Positions 34,666 to 42,598 of a stretch of DNA of 64,000 nucleotides are shown here, one piece after another. The stretch spans positions 3,220,001 through 3,284,000 of the forward strand of contig NZ_CP014206.1 in the NCBI RefSeq assembly GCF_001563225.1, in the 5' to 3' direction. The stretch is from Pseudodesulfovibrio indicus. Its GTDB lineage: Bacteria > Desulfobacterota > Desulfovibrionia > Desulfovibrionales > Desulfovibrionaceae. Below the pieces are notes generated by a model that was given only the letters and a program-made list of their open reading frames with translations, had not been told where the DNA came from and ran no database searches. A program made the position numbers and the translations under genes. Numbering within the stretch: the first letter of the stretch is position 1; every line of letters begins with the position of its first letter.

Positions 34666-35108
34666 ACATGATCTTCCAGGTCCTGGAGCAGCTCCGCGAG
34701 GGCAGCCTGGACACCGAGGAGCAGGAAGAGGTCCTGGAGCTGATCCGCGAGGCGTCCGCCACCGGACAGGTGGCCGACGAGGCGCTCGGCGCGGGCGTGG
34801 ACGTGGAAAACCGGGACGGCGTGACCATCATCCGGGTCAAGGACCCGCGCGTCCACCTGGAGGGCCATTTCAAGCCCATCGTCTCGGCCATCCTGTTCGT
34901 CGAGCCCGGCGACGACATCCTCCTGGACCTGTCCAGGGTCCTGACCTTCGGGTCCGGGGCCTGGGCCGCCATCGCCAGCATGGGCATCACCTTCAAGATC
35001 GCGGCCTGCGGCGTTTCTCCGGACGCCCGCCAGACCCTGATCGGTTGGGGCTTTGACAAGACCATCTCCGTCTACACCGACGAAGAAACCTATTTCACGA
35101 GACAGTAA
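34662..35108 (+). CDS. STAS-like protein carrying the last HPt helix
   Basis: The product is 148 residues. Residues 1-30 (VNMIFQVLEQLREGSLD...) look like the C-terminal helix of an HPt domain. Residues 45-148 resemble a STAS domain, with the segment DDILLDLSRVLTFGSGAWAAIASMG as the typical strand-loop-helix. The start is GTG at 34662, overlapping the upstream stop by four bases (GTGA). See the HPt entry for the possible fusion. STAS domains usually mediate regulatory protein contacts, but its ligand or partner is unknown. Confidence 0.75.
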   Translation: MNMIFQVLEQLREGSLDTEEQEEVLELIREASATGQVADEALGAGVDVENRDGVTIIRVKDPRVHLEGHFKPIVSAILFVEPGDDILLDLSRVLTFGSGAWAAIASMGITFKIAACGVSPDARQTLIGWGFDKTISVYTDEETYFTRQ

Positions 35109-35120
35109 GGGGAAACATAC

Positions 35121-36788
35121 ATGCAGGACAGCATCATCCAGTGCATCGAGGACATAGAGAAGCAGATCCTCGAGGTGGATGCCACCGGCCAGGGGGTCGA
35201 GCAGGCGGTCGACGCGCTCGGCCTGTCGTGCATGCAGCTCTCTTCCGCCGGGGTCGTGGCCCTGCTCGACATGCTCAAGGACGGCATCACCCCGGTCAAC
35301 AACGACATCGTCTCCGCCATGCTCGGCATCTGCGAGGCGCACAAGAAGTTCTTCTTCGCCCTGGGCGGGCTGCTGGCGGGCAGCGCCGACGCCCTGGCCA
35401 AGATCAAGAAGGCGCCCTCGACGCCAGTGGTCGAGGAATCCGAGGAAGACGCGGCCAAGGCATTCGAGGAGCCGCCCACCGCCGAGGCCGAGCCCGAGGA
35501 GGAAGCCCCGGAAGCCAAGGCGGACGAGGATGAGGACAAGGGCAAGGCGGACGCCAGGCCCGAGACCAAGACGTCGACCTCGGCCATCGCCTCCATCCGC
35601 GTGGCCACCGACCGTCTCGACCGGGTCATCGAACTGGTGGGCAAGCTCATGGTCACCTACGCGGTCATCGCCCAGGGCGGGGCCACCAACATGAGCCAGA
35701 TGGCCTCCAGCCTGCGCGAGCTGGACAACGTCATCAGCCGTCTCCAGCAGGAGGTCAATGCCATCCGGCTGGTGCCGCTCAAGCAGATTTTCATGCCCAT
35801 GCACCGGCTGGTGAAGAGCCTCAGCCAGAAGATCGGCAAGAAGCTCGACTTCGACGTCAAGGGCGACGACCTGGCCCTGGACAAGACCATCGTGGAATCC
35901 CTGAACGAACCGCTGGTCCACCTGCTGCGCAACGCCGTGGACCACGGCCTGGAAGACCCCGAGGGGCGCAAGGCCGCGGGCAAGTCCGAGACCGGCACCG
36001 TGACCCTGTCCGCCTGGCGCAAGGGCGACAGCGCGTTCATCCAGGTCCGGGACGACGGACGCGGGCTGGACCCGGACCGCATCCTGGCCAAGGCCCTGGA
36101 AAAGGGGCTGGCCGAGCCGGACAAGGAATACGAGACCTCCGAGATTCTCCAGTTCGTGCTCCAGAGCGGTTTCTCCACCGCCGAGAAGATCACCGACGTG
36201 TCCGGCCGAGGCGTGGGCATGGACGCCGTGGTCAACGCCATCAAGGTCACCCTGGACGGCGACGTGGAGATCGAAAGCGAGCTGGGCAAGGGCGCGGCCT
36301 TCACCATCATCATCCCCCTGGACCGCTCGGCCAACGAGGGCATCGTGGACGCCCTGGTCTGCAAGGTCGGCGGCGACACCTTCATCATGCCCAGCCGCGA
36401 CGTGGTGGAGATCTACATGCCCAGGCACAACGACGTGGTCCAGCTGCCCGACGGCCGCGAGACCGTGGACGTGCGCGGCGAGATCCACTCCCTGCTCCGG
36501 CTGGCCGACCTCCTGGAACTGACCCCGGAGATCGACAACATCGAGATGGCCCAGGCCATCGTGGTCCGGGTGGGCGACTACAAGGGCGCGATCCTGGTGG
36601 ACGAGGTCCTTCGCCAGCAGCAGGTGGTCATCACCGGCTTCACGGTCCCGGTGGAACAGATTTTCCACATCCCCATCCTCGGTTACGGCATGATGGGCGA
36701 ATCCGACGCCCTGGTCATCGACGCCGAGGAGATGATCCAGCAATTCCAGGAGCGCATCGCCCAGTCGGCACAGGCTTCCTTGACATAA
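35121..36788 (+). CDS. CheA-like histidine kinase without a phosphorylatable HPt domain
   Basis: The product is 555 residues. Residues 1-95 are helical and HPt-like but contain no HxxKG histidine (DALGLSCMQLSSAG stands where it would be). An acidic linker (110-150, rich in E/A/P) follows. The dimerisation region is about 155-215 (SIRVATDRLDRVIELVGKLM). The HATPase core has the N-box LLRNAVDHGLEDPEG, DDGRGLDP, and SGRGVGMDAV. The CheW-like regulatory domain runs from about 405 to the end. The kinase core is complete, so phosphorylation must go to a separate HPt, presumably the one encoded two genes upstream. It lies 12 bp after the STAS-like gene. Confidence 0.9.
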   Translation: MQDSIIQCIEDIEKQILEVDATGQGVEQAVDALGLSCMQLSSAGVVALLDMLKDGITPVNNDIVSAMLGICEAHKKFFFALGGLLAGSADALAKIKKAPSTPVVEESEEDAAKAFEEPPTAEAEPEEEAPEAKADEDEDKGKADARPETKTSTSAIASIRVATDRLDRVIELVGKLMVTYAVIAQGGATNMSQMASSLRELDNVISRLQQEVNAIRLVPLKQIFMPMHRLVKSLSQKIGKKLDFDVKGDDLALDKTIVESLNEPLVHLLRNAVDHGLEDPEGRKAAGKSETGTVTLSAWRKGDSAFIQVRDDGRGLDPDRILAKALEKGLAEPDKEYETSEILQFVLQSGFSTAEKITDVSGRGVGMDAVVNAIKVTLDGDVEIESELGKGAAFTIIIPLDRSANEGIVDALVCKVGGDTFIMPSRDVVEIYMPRHNDVVQLPDGRETVDVRGEIHSLLRLADLLELTPEIDNIEMAQAIVVRVGDYKGAILVDEVLRQQQVVITGFTVPVEQIFHIPILGYGMMGESDALVIDAEEMIQQFQERIAQSAQASLT

Positions 36789-36802
36789 CCCAAAGCCAGG
36801 GC

Positions 36803-36965
36803 ATAGGTTCGTTCGATCAGGTGTCCTATGACTCAATAGGGAATCCCGTGCGAATCGGGAGCGGACCCGCCGCCGTGACGTCCTGTCGAACCGCTGCCAC
36901 TCATGCCACTGGGGGAAACCCTGGGAAGGCGGAAGCGGGAGGGACCAGCCGGAAGACCTGCCTGA
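36803..36965 (+). promoter_or_regulatory. Cobalamin riboswitch
   Basis: Conserved B12-riboswitch blocks are visible in order: AGGGAATCCCGTGCGAATCGGGAGCGGACCCGC (36838 onward, joining the P3-P4 region), GCCACTG (36905-36911), and the B12 box with GGAAGACCTGCC (36951-36962). A strong terminator hairpin follows at 37032, just before the first gene. The expected mode is transcription termination when adenosylcobalamin binds. The 5' limit is approximate. Confidence 0.95.
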
Positions 36966-37031
36966 TGCGATCTCAGGACTTGCCGCGGTGGTACGTGGGC
37001 TTGCCGCCATGGTATAGAAGGGAGAATACGG

Positions 37032-37070
37032 GCCCCCTTCCTCAGAAATCGATGAGGAAGGGGCTTTTCT
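37032..37070 (+). terminator. Riboswitch expression-platform terminator
   Basis: A 12-bp GC-rich stem (37033-37044 with 37053-37064, CCCCTTCCTCA pairing with TGAGGAAGGGG) is followed by CTTTTCTTTT. It lies between the cobalamin riboswitch and the first coding sequence, as expected for ligand-induced termination. Confidence 0.85.
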
Positions 37071-37103
37071 TTTCCCTACCCGCCCTCTTTTTTGGAGAAA
37101 AGC

Positions 37104-38075
37104 ATGACGTTCGTCAGAACCTCCGTTTTCCTGCTGCTGGCCTTGCTGCTGGCCACACCGGCCCTGGCCGGACATCACGACGAAGGGCCGGTCAGGCAGG
37201 CCATCGTCCTGGCCGCCTTCGGGACCTCATACCCCGAAGCGGTCAAATCCATCCTGAACATCAAGGCCAAGGTGGAAAAGGCGCACCCCGGCGTGCCGGT
37301 CCGCCTGGCCTTCACCTCCAACATCATCCGCAAGATATGGCAGGAACGCCAGGGAGACGCGGCATGGCGGAAAGCCAACGCGGACATCCCCGCCGAGATC
37401 CTCTACGTCAAGCATCCCCTGGCGACCATCGCTGACCTGCAGAACGACGGCTACCGCGACGTCGCCGTGCAGTCCCTGCACGTCTTTGCGGGCGAGGAAT
37501 ACCACGACCTGCTCACCCTGGTGGGCGGTCTGCGGTCCATCCGCTCCCTCAAGGCCAAATACACCCCGTTCGCCCGTCTCGTGGTGGGACGCCCGGCCCT
37601 GGGCCAGCCCGGCGAGGCCTACCCCTACGTCCAGGACATGGAGAAGGCGGCCAAGGTCCTCAAGGGCGACGTGGAGCACGCGCGCAAGGAAGACGCGGCC
37701 CTGGTCTACATGGGCCACGGCAACGACTTCTTCTCGACGGGCATCTACGCGGAATTCCAGAAGACCCTCCGGGCCGAATACGGCTACCCCATCTTCATCG
37801 GCTGCGTGGAGGGCTATCCCGCCTTTGACGACATGGCCGCGCTCCTGGCCGCGTCCGGCAAGAAGAAGGTCCTGCTCAAGCCGTTCATGATCGTGGCCGG
37901 CGACCACGCCTCCAACGACATGGCCGGGGACGAGGACGACTCGTGGAAGGTCATGCTCGAAAAGGCTGGCTACTCCGTGATCATCGACCTGCGCGGCCTG
38001 GGCATGGTGGACGGCTGGGCCGACCTGTACGTGGACCATCTCGCCGACGCCCTGGCCCAAGGGACGGGCAAGTAA
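37104..38075 (+). CDS. cbiK: Periplasmic sirohydrochlorin cobaltochelatase-type protein (CbiK, exported)
   Basis: The product is 323 residues with a signal peptide (MTFVRTSVFLLLALLLATPALA, cleavage near residue 22) and the CbiK fold: ALVYMGHGNDFFS near the second metal-site histidine, FAGEEYHDLL, and VEGYPAFDD. The known exported CbiK of Desulfovibrio vulgaris (CbiKP) binds haem and inserts cobalt or iron in vitro; whether this copy acts in iron or cobalt handling outside the cytoplasm is inferred. ATG 37104 has GGAGAAAAGC upstream; a TTG at 37092 is not used. It is the first gene under the cobalamin riboswitch. Confidence 0.9.
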   Translation: MTFVRTSVFLLLALLLATPALAGHHDEGPVRQAIVLAAFGTSYPEAVKSILNIKAKVEKAHPGVPVRLAFTSNIIRKIWQERQGDAAWRKANADIPAEILYVKHPLATIADLQNDGYRDVAVQSLHVFAGEEYHDLLTLVGGLRSIRSLKAKYTPFARLVVGRPALGQPGEAYPYVQDMEKAAKVLKGDVEHARKEDAALVYMGHGNDFFSTGIYAEFQKTLRAEYGYPIFIGCVEGYPAFDDMAALLAASGKKKVLLKPFMIVAGDHASNDMAGDEDDSWKVMLEKAGYSVIIDLRGLGMVDGWADLYVDHLADALAQGTGK

Positions 38076-38079
38076 GGCA

Positions 38080-39117
38080 ATGAAGGACGCCGCTCCCCGC
38101 ACCCCCGCCCGCAAGGGGCTGACCATCCTCCTCCTGGCCGCGACCCTGGCCGGGCTGGCGGTGATCGCCTGCGGCATGGGTTTCATCGCCATCTCCCCGT
38201 CGGAGGTGGTGTCCGCCCTGCTGGACGGGGCGCGGGGAGCGGCGCAGTCCATCGATCCGCTCAAGGCGGACGTGCTCCTGGACATCCGGCTGCCGCGCAT
38301 CCTGACCAGCCTGTCCGTGGGGTTCGGCCTGGCCATGGCGGGCGCGGTCTTCCAGGGGCTGCTGCTCAACCCCCTGGCCGATCCGTTCACCCTGGGCGTG
38401 TCCTCGGGCGCGGCCTTCGGCGCGGCCCTGGCCCTGCTCCTGGGGGTCTCCCTGTTCGGCCCGGCCACCCTGCTGGTCCTGGCCTTCGCCGGCGCCGGGG
38501 CCACCCTGCTGGCCGTCCTGGCCCTGGCCGGGCGCGACACCGATTTTTCCCCCGGCTCCCTGATCCTGGCCGGCGTCATCGTCTCGGCCATCCTCTCGGC
38601 GGGCATCAGCTTCATCAAATACCTGGCCGACGAGCGCGTCTCGGTCATCGTCTTCTGGCTCATGGGCAGCTTCGTGGGCCGCACCTGGAGCGACGCCGCC
38701 CTGACCGGCCCGGCCGCCCTGTTCGGGCTCCTCGTCTGCCTGTTCCTCGCCCGCGACCTGAACGTCATGAGCCTCGGCGCCCGCCCCGCGCGCAGCCTGG
38801 GGGTGGACACCGGGACCGTGCGCGTCATCCTCCTGGTCACCGCCTCCCTGGTCAGCGCGGTCTGCGTGGCTGTGAGCGGGGTCATCGGCTTCGTGGGCCT
38901 CATCGTCCCGCACCTCATGCGGTACCTGGTCGGGCCGGACAACCGCTGGCTGCTGCCCGCCTCGGGCCTGGGCGGGGCCATCCTCCTGCTCCTGGCCGAC
39001 ACCGGCTCCCGCGCCCTGCTGCCCCACGAGGTACCCATCGGCGTGCTCACCGCGCTCATCGGCGGCCCGGTCTTCTGCTGGATCTTTGCCCGCAGCCGTG
39101 GGGGGCATCGTGGATAA
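38080..39117 (+). CDS. btuC: FecCD-family ABC transporter permease (cobalamin/iron-chelate type)
   Basis: The product is 345 residues with about ten membrane segments in the BtuC/FecCD pattern. Conserved stretches are DIRLPRILTSLSVGFGLAMAGAVFQGLLLNPLADPFTLGVSSGAAFGA and the later VSGVIGFVGLIVPHLMRYLVGPDNR. The riboswitch and the neighbouring ATPase and binding protein suggest cobalamin or cobinamide import; an iron-chelate substrate cannot be excluded. The start follows the cbiK stop by 4 bp and the stop overlaps the ATPase start by 8 bp. Confidence 0.9.
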   Translation: MKDAAPRTPARKGLTILLLAATLAGLAVIACGMGFIAISPSEVVSALLDGARGAAQSIDPLKADVLLDIRLPRILTSLSVGFGLAMAGAVFQGLLLNPLADPFTLGVSSGAAFGAALALLLGVSLFGPATLLVLAFAGAGATLLAVLALAGRDTDFSPGSLILAGVIVSAILSAGISFIKYLADERVSVIVFWLMGSFVGRTWSDAALTGPAALFGLLVCLFLARDLNVMSLGARPARSLGVDTGTVRVILLVTASLVSAVCVAVSGVIGFVGLIVPHLMRYLVGPDNRWLLPASGLGGAILLLLADTGSRALLPHEVPIGVLTALIGGPVFCWIFARSRGGHRG

Positions 39118-39883
39118 CGCCGGGTTCGCCCTGTCCGGGGTCTCCTTCGCCTACGGCGCGCGGCCCGTGCTCCACGGGCTGGACATCGCCCTGGCGCCGG
39201 GACGGCTGTACGGCATCATCGGCCCCAACGGCAGCGGCAAATCCACCCTGCTCCACCTCCTGGCCGGGCACCTCGCGCCCTCGCAGGGGACCGTAACGCT
39301 GAACCACAGGAGCGTGGCCGCCTACCCGCCCGGCGAATTCGCCCGGCTCTGCGCCCTGGTCGCCCAGGAAAGCGCGCCGAATTTCCCGTTCACGGTCTAC
39401 GAGGCCGTGCTCATGGGCCGCCATCCGCACATCCCCCGGTTCGCCCGGCCCGCTGACACAGACCTCGCCCGCGTGGAGCACGCCCTGGCCGCCATGGAGC
39501 TGGGCGAGCTGCGCGACCGTCCACTGGCCGCCCTGTCCGGGGGCGAGCGCCAGCGGACCGCCGTGGCCAGAGGGCTGGCACAGGACGCCCCGGCCCTGCT
39601 CCTGGACGAGCCGACCTCGGCCATGGACATCCGCTACGCCATGGCGACCATGGCCGAGCTGGCCCGCCTGGCCCGCGAGGAGGGCCGCACCGTGGTGACC
39701 GTGCTCCACGACCTGAACCTGGCCGCCCGGAACTGCGATTTCCTGTTCATGCTGGACAAAGGGACCGTTCACGCCTATGGCAACGTTTCCCGGACGCTCA
39801 CCCCGGAAAACATCCACGCGGTCTTCGGCGTCCGCGCCGCCATCCTGAACACGGAAAGCGGACCGCACCTAGCCTATCTTTAA
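39110..39883 (+). CDS. btuD: ABC transporter ATP-binding protein (cobalamin/iron-chelate type)
   Basis: The product is 257 residues with Walker A GPNGSGKST, Q-loop VAQESAPNF, signature LSGGERQRTAVARGLAQ, Walker B LLLDEPTSAMD and H-loop VLHDLN. It energises the BtuC-like permease. GTG 39110 was chosen because GGGGG lies five bases upstream and it gives a typical N-terminus (VDNAGFALSGVSFAYG); TTG at 39086 and GTG at 39098 are alternatives. The short overlap with btuC supports coupling. Confidence 0.92.
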   Translation: MDNAGFALSGVSFAYGARPVLHGLDIALAPGRLYGIIGPNGSGKSTLLHLLAGHLAPSQGTVTLNHRSVAAYPPGEFARLCALVAQESAPNFPFTVYEAVLMGRHPHIPRFARPADTDLARVEHALAAMELGELRDRPLAALSGGERQRTAVARGLAQDAPALLLDEPTSAMDIRYAMATMAELARLAREEGRTVVTVLHDLNLAARNCDFLFMLDKGTVHAYGNVSRTLTPENIHAVFGVRAAILNTESGPHLAYL

Positions 39884-39894
39884 GGAATTCCGAC

Positions 39895-40797
39895 TTGAAA
39901 CGCATTCTGTTCACCATCGTCTTCACGCTGCTTTTGTGCACCACGGCCCACGCCCACACCCTGACCGACGACACCGGCCATACCGTAACCTTCGACCGGC
40001 CGTTCACCCGCATCATCTCCCTGTACGGCGCGCACACCGAAAACCTCTTCGGCCTCGGCCTGGACGAGGAGATCGTGGGCGTGTCCACAAGCGAGGACTA
40101 CCCCCTGGCCGCCACGGCCAAGCCGTCCTTCAACTCCCGCGACGGGGTGGAAAAGTTCCTGGCCGCCGAGCCGGACCTGATCCTCATCCGGCCCATGCAC
40201 ATGCGGGCCTACGCTGGGCTGTGGAAGGCGCTCCGGAAGCGCGGCGTCGCCGTGGTCGCCCTGCAGCCCGACACCGTGGAGGCCATGTACGCCTATTGGC
40301 GCGCCCTGGGGCTGCTGACCGGACGCGAGACAAAGGCCGAATACATGATCGAGGACTTTCAGGACGGGGTGCGACGGGCCGAGGATCGCCTCGCCTCCCT
40401 GCCGGACGACGACCGTCCCGGCGTCTTCTTCGAATCCATCCACTCCAAGTACGCCACCTTTTCGCCCGGCTCCATGCCGCTCTTCGTGCTGGACAAGGCG
40501 GGCGGCAGGAACATGGCCGCCGACGCCCGGCCCCGGCACGGGACCAACATCGCGGACTACGGCATGGAACGGGTCCTGAACCATGGCGACCGGATCGACG
40601 TCTATCTGGCCCAGCACGGAACCATGAACGAGGTCTCGGTGCCGGACATCGTGAACGCGCCCGCCGCCTCGCGCATCAAGGCGGTCCTGTCGCGCAACGT
40701 CTTCCTGGTGGACGAACGCCTCGTCTCCAGGCCGACCATGCGGCTGCTCCAGGGCATAGACACCGTGTTCCGGCTGCTCCACCCGACCGCAAGTTGA
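39895..40797 (+). CDS. btuF: Periplasmic cobalamin/iron-chelate-binding protein
   Basis: The product is 300 residues with a signal peptide (starting with the TTG codon, LKRILFTIVFTLLLCTTAHAH, cleavage near residue 21) and the class III binding-protein fold: VTFDRPFTRIISLYGAHTENLFGLGLDEEIVGVS, then EPDLILIRP, and the long linking helix region. TTG 39895 has AAGGA eight bases upstream. It completes the BtuC-BtuD-BtuF set. Substrate specificity is inferred from the riboswitch. Confidence 0.87.
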   Translation: MKRILFTIVFTLLLCTTAHAHTLTDDTGHTVTFDRPFTRIISLYGAHTENLFGLGLDEEIVGVSTSEDYPLAATAKPSFNSRDGVEKFLAAEPDLILIRPMHMRAYAGLWKALRKRGVAVVALQPDTVEAMYAYWRALGLLTGRETKAEYMIEDFQDGVRRAEDRLASLPDDDRPGVFFESIHSKYATFSPGSMPLFVLDKAGGRNMAADARPRHGTNIADYGMERVLNHGDRIDVYLAQHGTMNEVSVPDIVNAPAASRIKAVLSRNVFLVDERLVSRPTMRLLQGIDTVFRLLHPTAS

Positions 40798-40856
40798 CGC
40801 TCGGGGCGAAAACAGACACAGTCGGCTACCGACGAAAAACCATACGGGAATCCAAC

Positions 40857-41570
40857 GTGACCAAGAAAGGCACTCTTTACGGCATCGGGGTCGGCCCCGG
40901 CGACCCGGAACTGCTCACTCTCAAGGCCGTCCGCATCCTCGGCGAGGTGGACGTGATCTTTGCCGCCGCCTCCACCAAGAACGACTATTCCACGGCCTAC
41001 GCCATCGCCAGGCCGCACCTCAAGGACGGCGTGCGCATCGTCCAGCTCGGCTTCCCCATGACCAAGGACGAGGACGCCCTGGAAACCGCGTGGCGCGCCA
41101 ACGCGAAAGCCGTGGCCGAAGTCCTGGACGCGGGCCAAAACGCCGCCTTCCTGACCCTGGGCGACCCCCTGACCTACTCCACCTACGGCTACCTCCAGCG
41201 CACCCTGCTCTCCATGAACCCGGACCTGAAGCTCCGCGCCGTGCCGGGCATCACCTCCTTCCATGCCGCCGCCGCGCGCATCGGCCTGGTCCTGTGCGAG
41301 TCCAAGGAGTCCCTGCTGATCACCTCCGGCGTGGCCGACTCCGCCCGGCTGGAAGAGCAGCTGAACAGCGCCGACAATGCCGTGATCCTCAAGGCGTACA
41401 AGAATTTCGACGAGATACGAGCCCTGCTGACCAAGCTGCGGCTGGCCGACACCACCGTGCTGGTCTCCCGCCTGGGCATGGACGAGGAGTCCATCCTCAT
41501 GGACATCAAGGACGCCCCCAAGCAGCCCCACTACTTTTCCCTGGCCCTGGTCAAGAGGAGCAAGGCGTAA
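40857..41570 (+). CDS. cobI: Precorrin-2/cobalt-factor II C20-methyltransferase
   Basis: The product is 237 residues in the tetrapyrrole methylase family: GIGVGPGDPELLTLKAVRIL at the start, TLGDPLTYSTYGYL and PGITSFHAAAARIG in the middle, then VLVSRLGMDEESI near the end, which matches CobI/CbiL. It transfers the second methyl (C20) in corrin-ring synthesis. The GTG start at 40857 has GGGAA upstream. It is followed by cbiK with a one-base overlap (TAATG), which gives cobalt insertion and the next methylation in one unit. Confidence 0.92.
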   Translation: MTKKGTLYGIGVGPGDPELLTLKAVRILGEVDVIFAAASTKNDYSTAYAIARPHLKDGVRIVQLGFPMTKDEDALETAWRANAKAVAEVLDAGQNAAFLTLGDPLTYSTYGYLQRTLLSMNPDLKLRAVPGITSFHAAAARIGLVLCESKESLLITSGVADSARLEEQLNSADNAVILKAYKNFDEIRALLTKLRLADTTVLVSRLGMDEESILMDIKDAPKQPHYFSLALVKRSKA

Positions 41571-42364
41571 TGCGCATCGCCATCGTCCTGGCGGCCTTCG
41601 GCTCCCGCCACAAGAACGCGGCGGCCTCGCTGACCCACATCACCGAACGGGTCGGGCAAGCCTACCCGGACCTGCCCGTGCGCGTGGCCTACACCTCCAA
41701 GACCATCCGGGGACACATGAAGAAGGCGGGCGAGGACGTGGACTCGGTCCCGGCCGCCCTGGACAAGCTGCTCTCCGAGGGCATCACCCACGTGGTCATC
41801 CAGTCCCTGCACATCATCCCCGGCACCGAATTCCACGACCTCCTCGCCCTGGCCAACGAGGCCATGCTGCGAGAGGACGGATTCCGCCGCGTGGAGGTCG
41901 GGTTCCCGCTGGTGGCGGGCGAGGCCGGAGTCGAGGAAGTGGCCGACGTGGTCCTGTCCATCGCCCGACAGGTCAAGGGCGAGAACGACGCCGTGCTGTT
42001 CATGGGCCACGGCACCAAGCACGACGGCAACGTCTACTACGAGGCCCTGCACCGCGCCTTCCAGAAGCGCGACGCATCGGTGCACATGGGGGCCATGGAG
42101 GCCGAGCCGGGCATCGACGCCGTCATCGAGCGGTTCAAGGCCGACGGCGTGAAAAAGGCCCACCTGCTCCCCTTCCTGTTCGGCGCGGGCTGGCACGCCG
42201 CCCGCGACATGGTCGGCGATTCCGAAACCAGCTGGAAGACCCGGCTGGGACAGGCGGGCATCCAATGCGAGGCCCTGCTCAAGGGGGCCGGTGAATACGA
42301 CCGGTTGGTCAACATCTGGCTCACCCATCTCCACGACGCCCTCAAGCGGTTGAACCGCTGTTAG
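41570..42364 (+). CDS. cbiK: Cytoplasmic sirohydrochlorin cobaltochelatase
   Basis: The product is 264 residues with no signal peptide (MRIAIVLAAFGSRHKNAAASLTHI). The chelatase landmarks match the exported copy: VIQSLHIIPGTEFHDLLALA, VLFMGHGTKHDGNVYYEAL, MGAMEAEPGIDAVIERF. CbiK inserts Co(II) into sirohydrochlorin, the first committed step of the anaerobic cobalamin pathway. It shares the riboswitch-controlled operon with cobI and an exported paralogue (first gene). The N-terminus matches the known cytoplasmic CbiK type. Confidence 0.93.
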   Translation: MRIAIVLAAFGSRHKNAAASLTHITERVGQAYPDLPVRVAYTSKTIRGHMKKAGEDVDSVPAALDKLLSEGITHVVIQSLHIIPGTEFHDLLALANEAMLREDGFRRVEVGFPLVAGEAGVEEVADVVLSIARQVKGENDAVLFMGHGTKHDGNVYYEALHRAFQKRDASVHMGAMEAEPGIDAVIERFKADGVKKAHLLPFLFGAGWHAARDMVGDSETSWKTRLGQAGIQCEALLKGAGEYDRLVNIWLTHLHDALKRLNRC

Positions 42365-42370
42365 CGGAAA

Positions 42371-42505
42371 CGGGGGAAGGGGAGAAGGAAACCTTTTGGG
42401 AAAGGTTTCCTTCTCCCCTTCCCCCGAACCCCCATCCCCTCATCCTTCCAAAACTTATTGTGTCGCTGCGCGAGTTTTTGGGGATAGCGGACGGCCGTGC
42501 CTCTT
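42371..42505. repeat. Composite hairpin repeat downstream of the cobalamin operon
   Basis: A perfect 26-bp stem (42371-42396 with 42401-42426, TGGG loop) with purine-rich left and pyrimidine-rich right arms is followed by CCCCCATCCCCTCATCC, then CTTCCAAAACTTATTGTG and TCGCTGCGCGAG. The order matches the inverted half of the 29683-29972 repeat. It lies between convergent genes (cytoplasmic cbiK and a methyltransferase). The hairpin may also terminate transcription, although no T run follows it. Confidence 0.8.
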
Positions 42506-42598
42506 TGCGGGGCCTGGGCCGAGGGAAATCCATTCCAGAATGCTTCTCCATGAAAAAAGGGGCGTTGCCGCCCCTTTCTCACGTCCGTGGTCCGGCGG

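Noticed and set aside
34434-37178. Minus-strand open frame of about 914 codons across the kinase genes and the riboswitch.
   Set aside because: It runs opposite well-supported genes and through a structured riboswitch, and shows no recognisable protein features.
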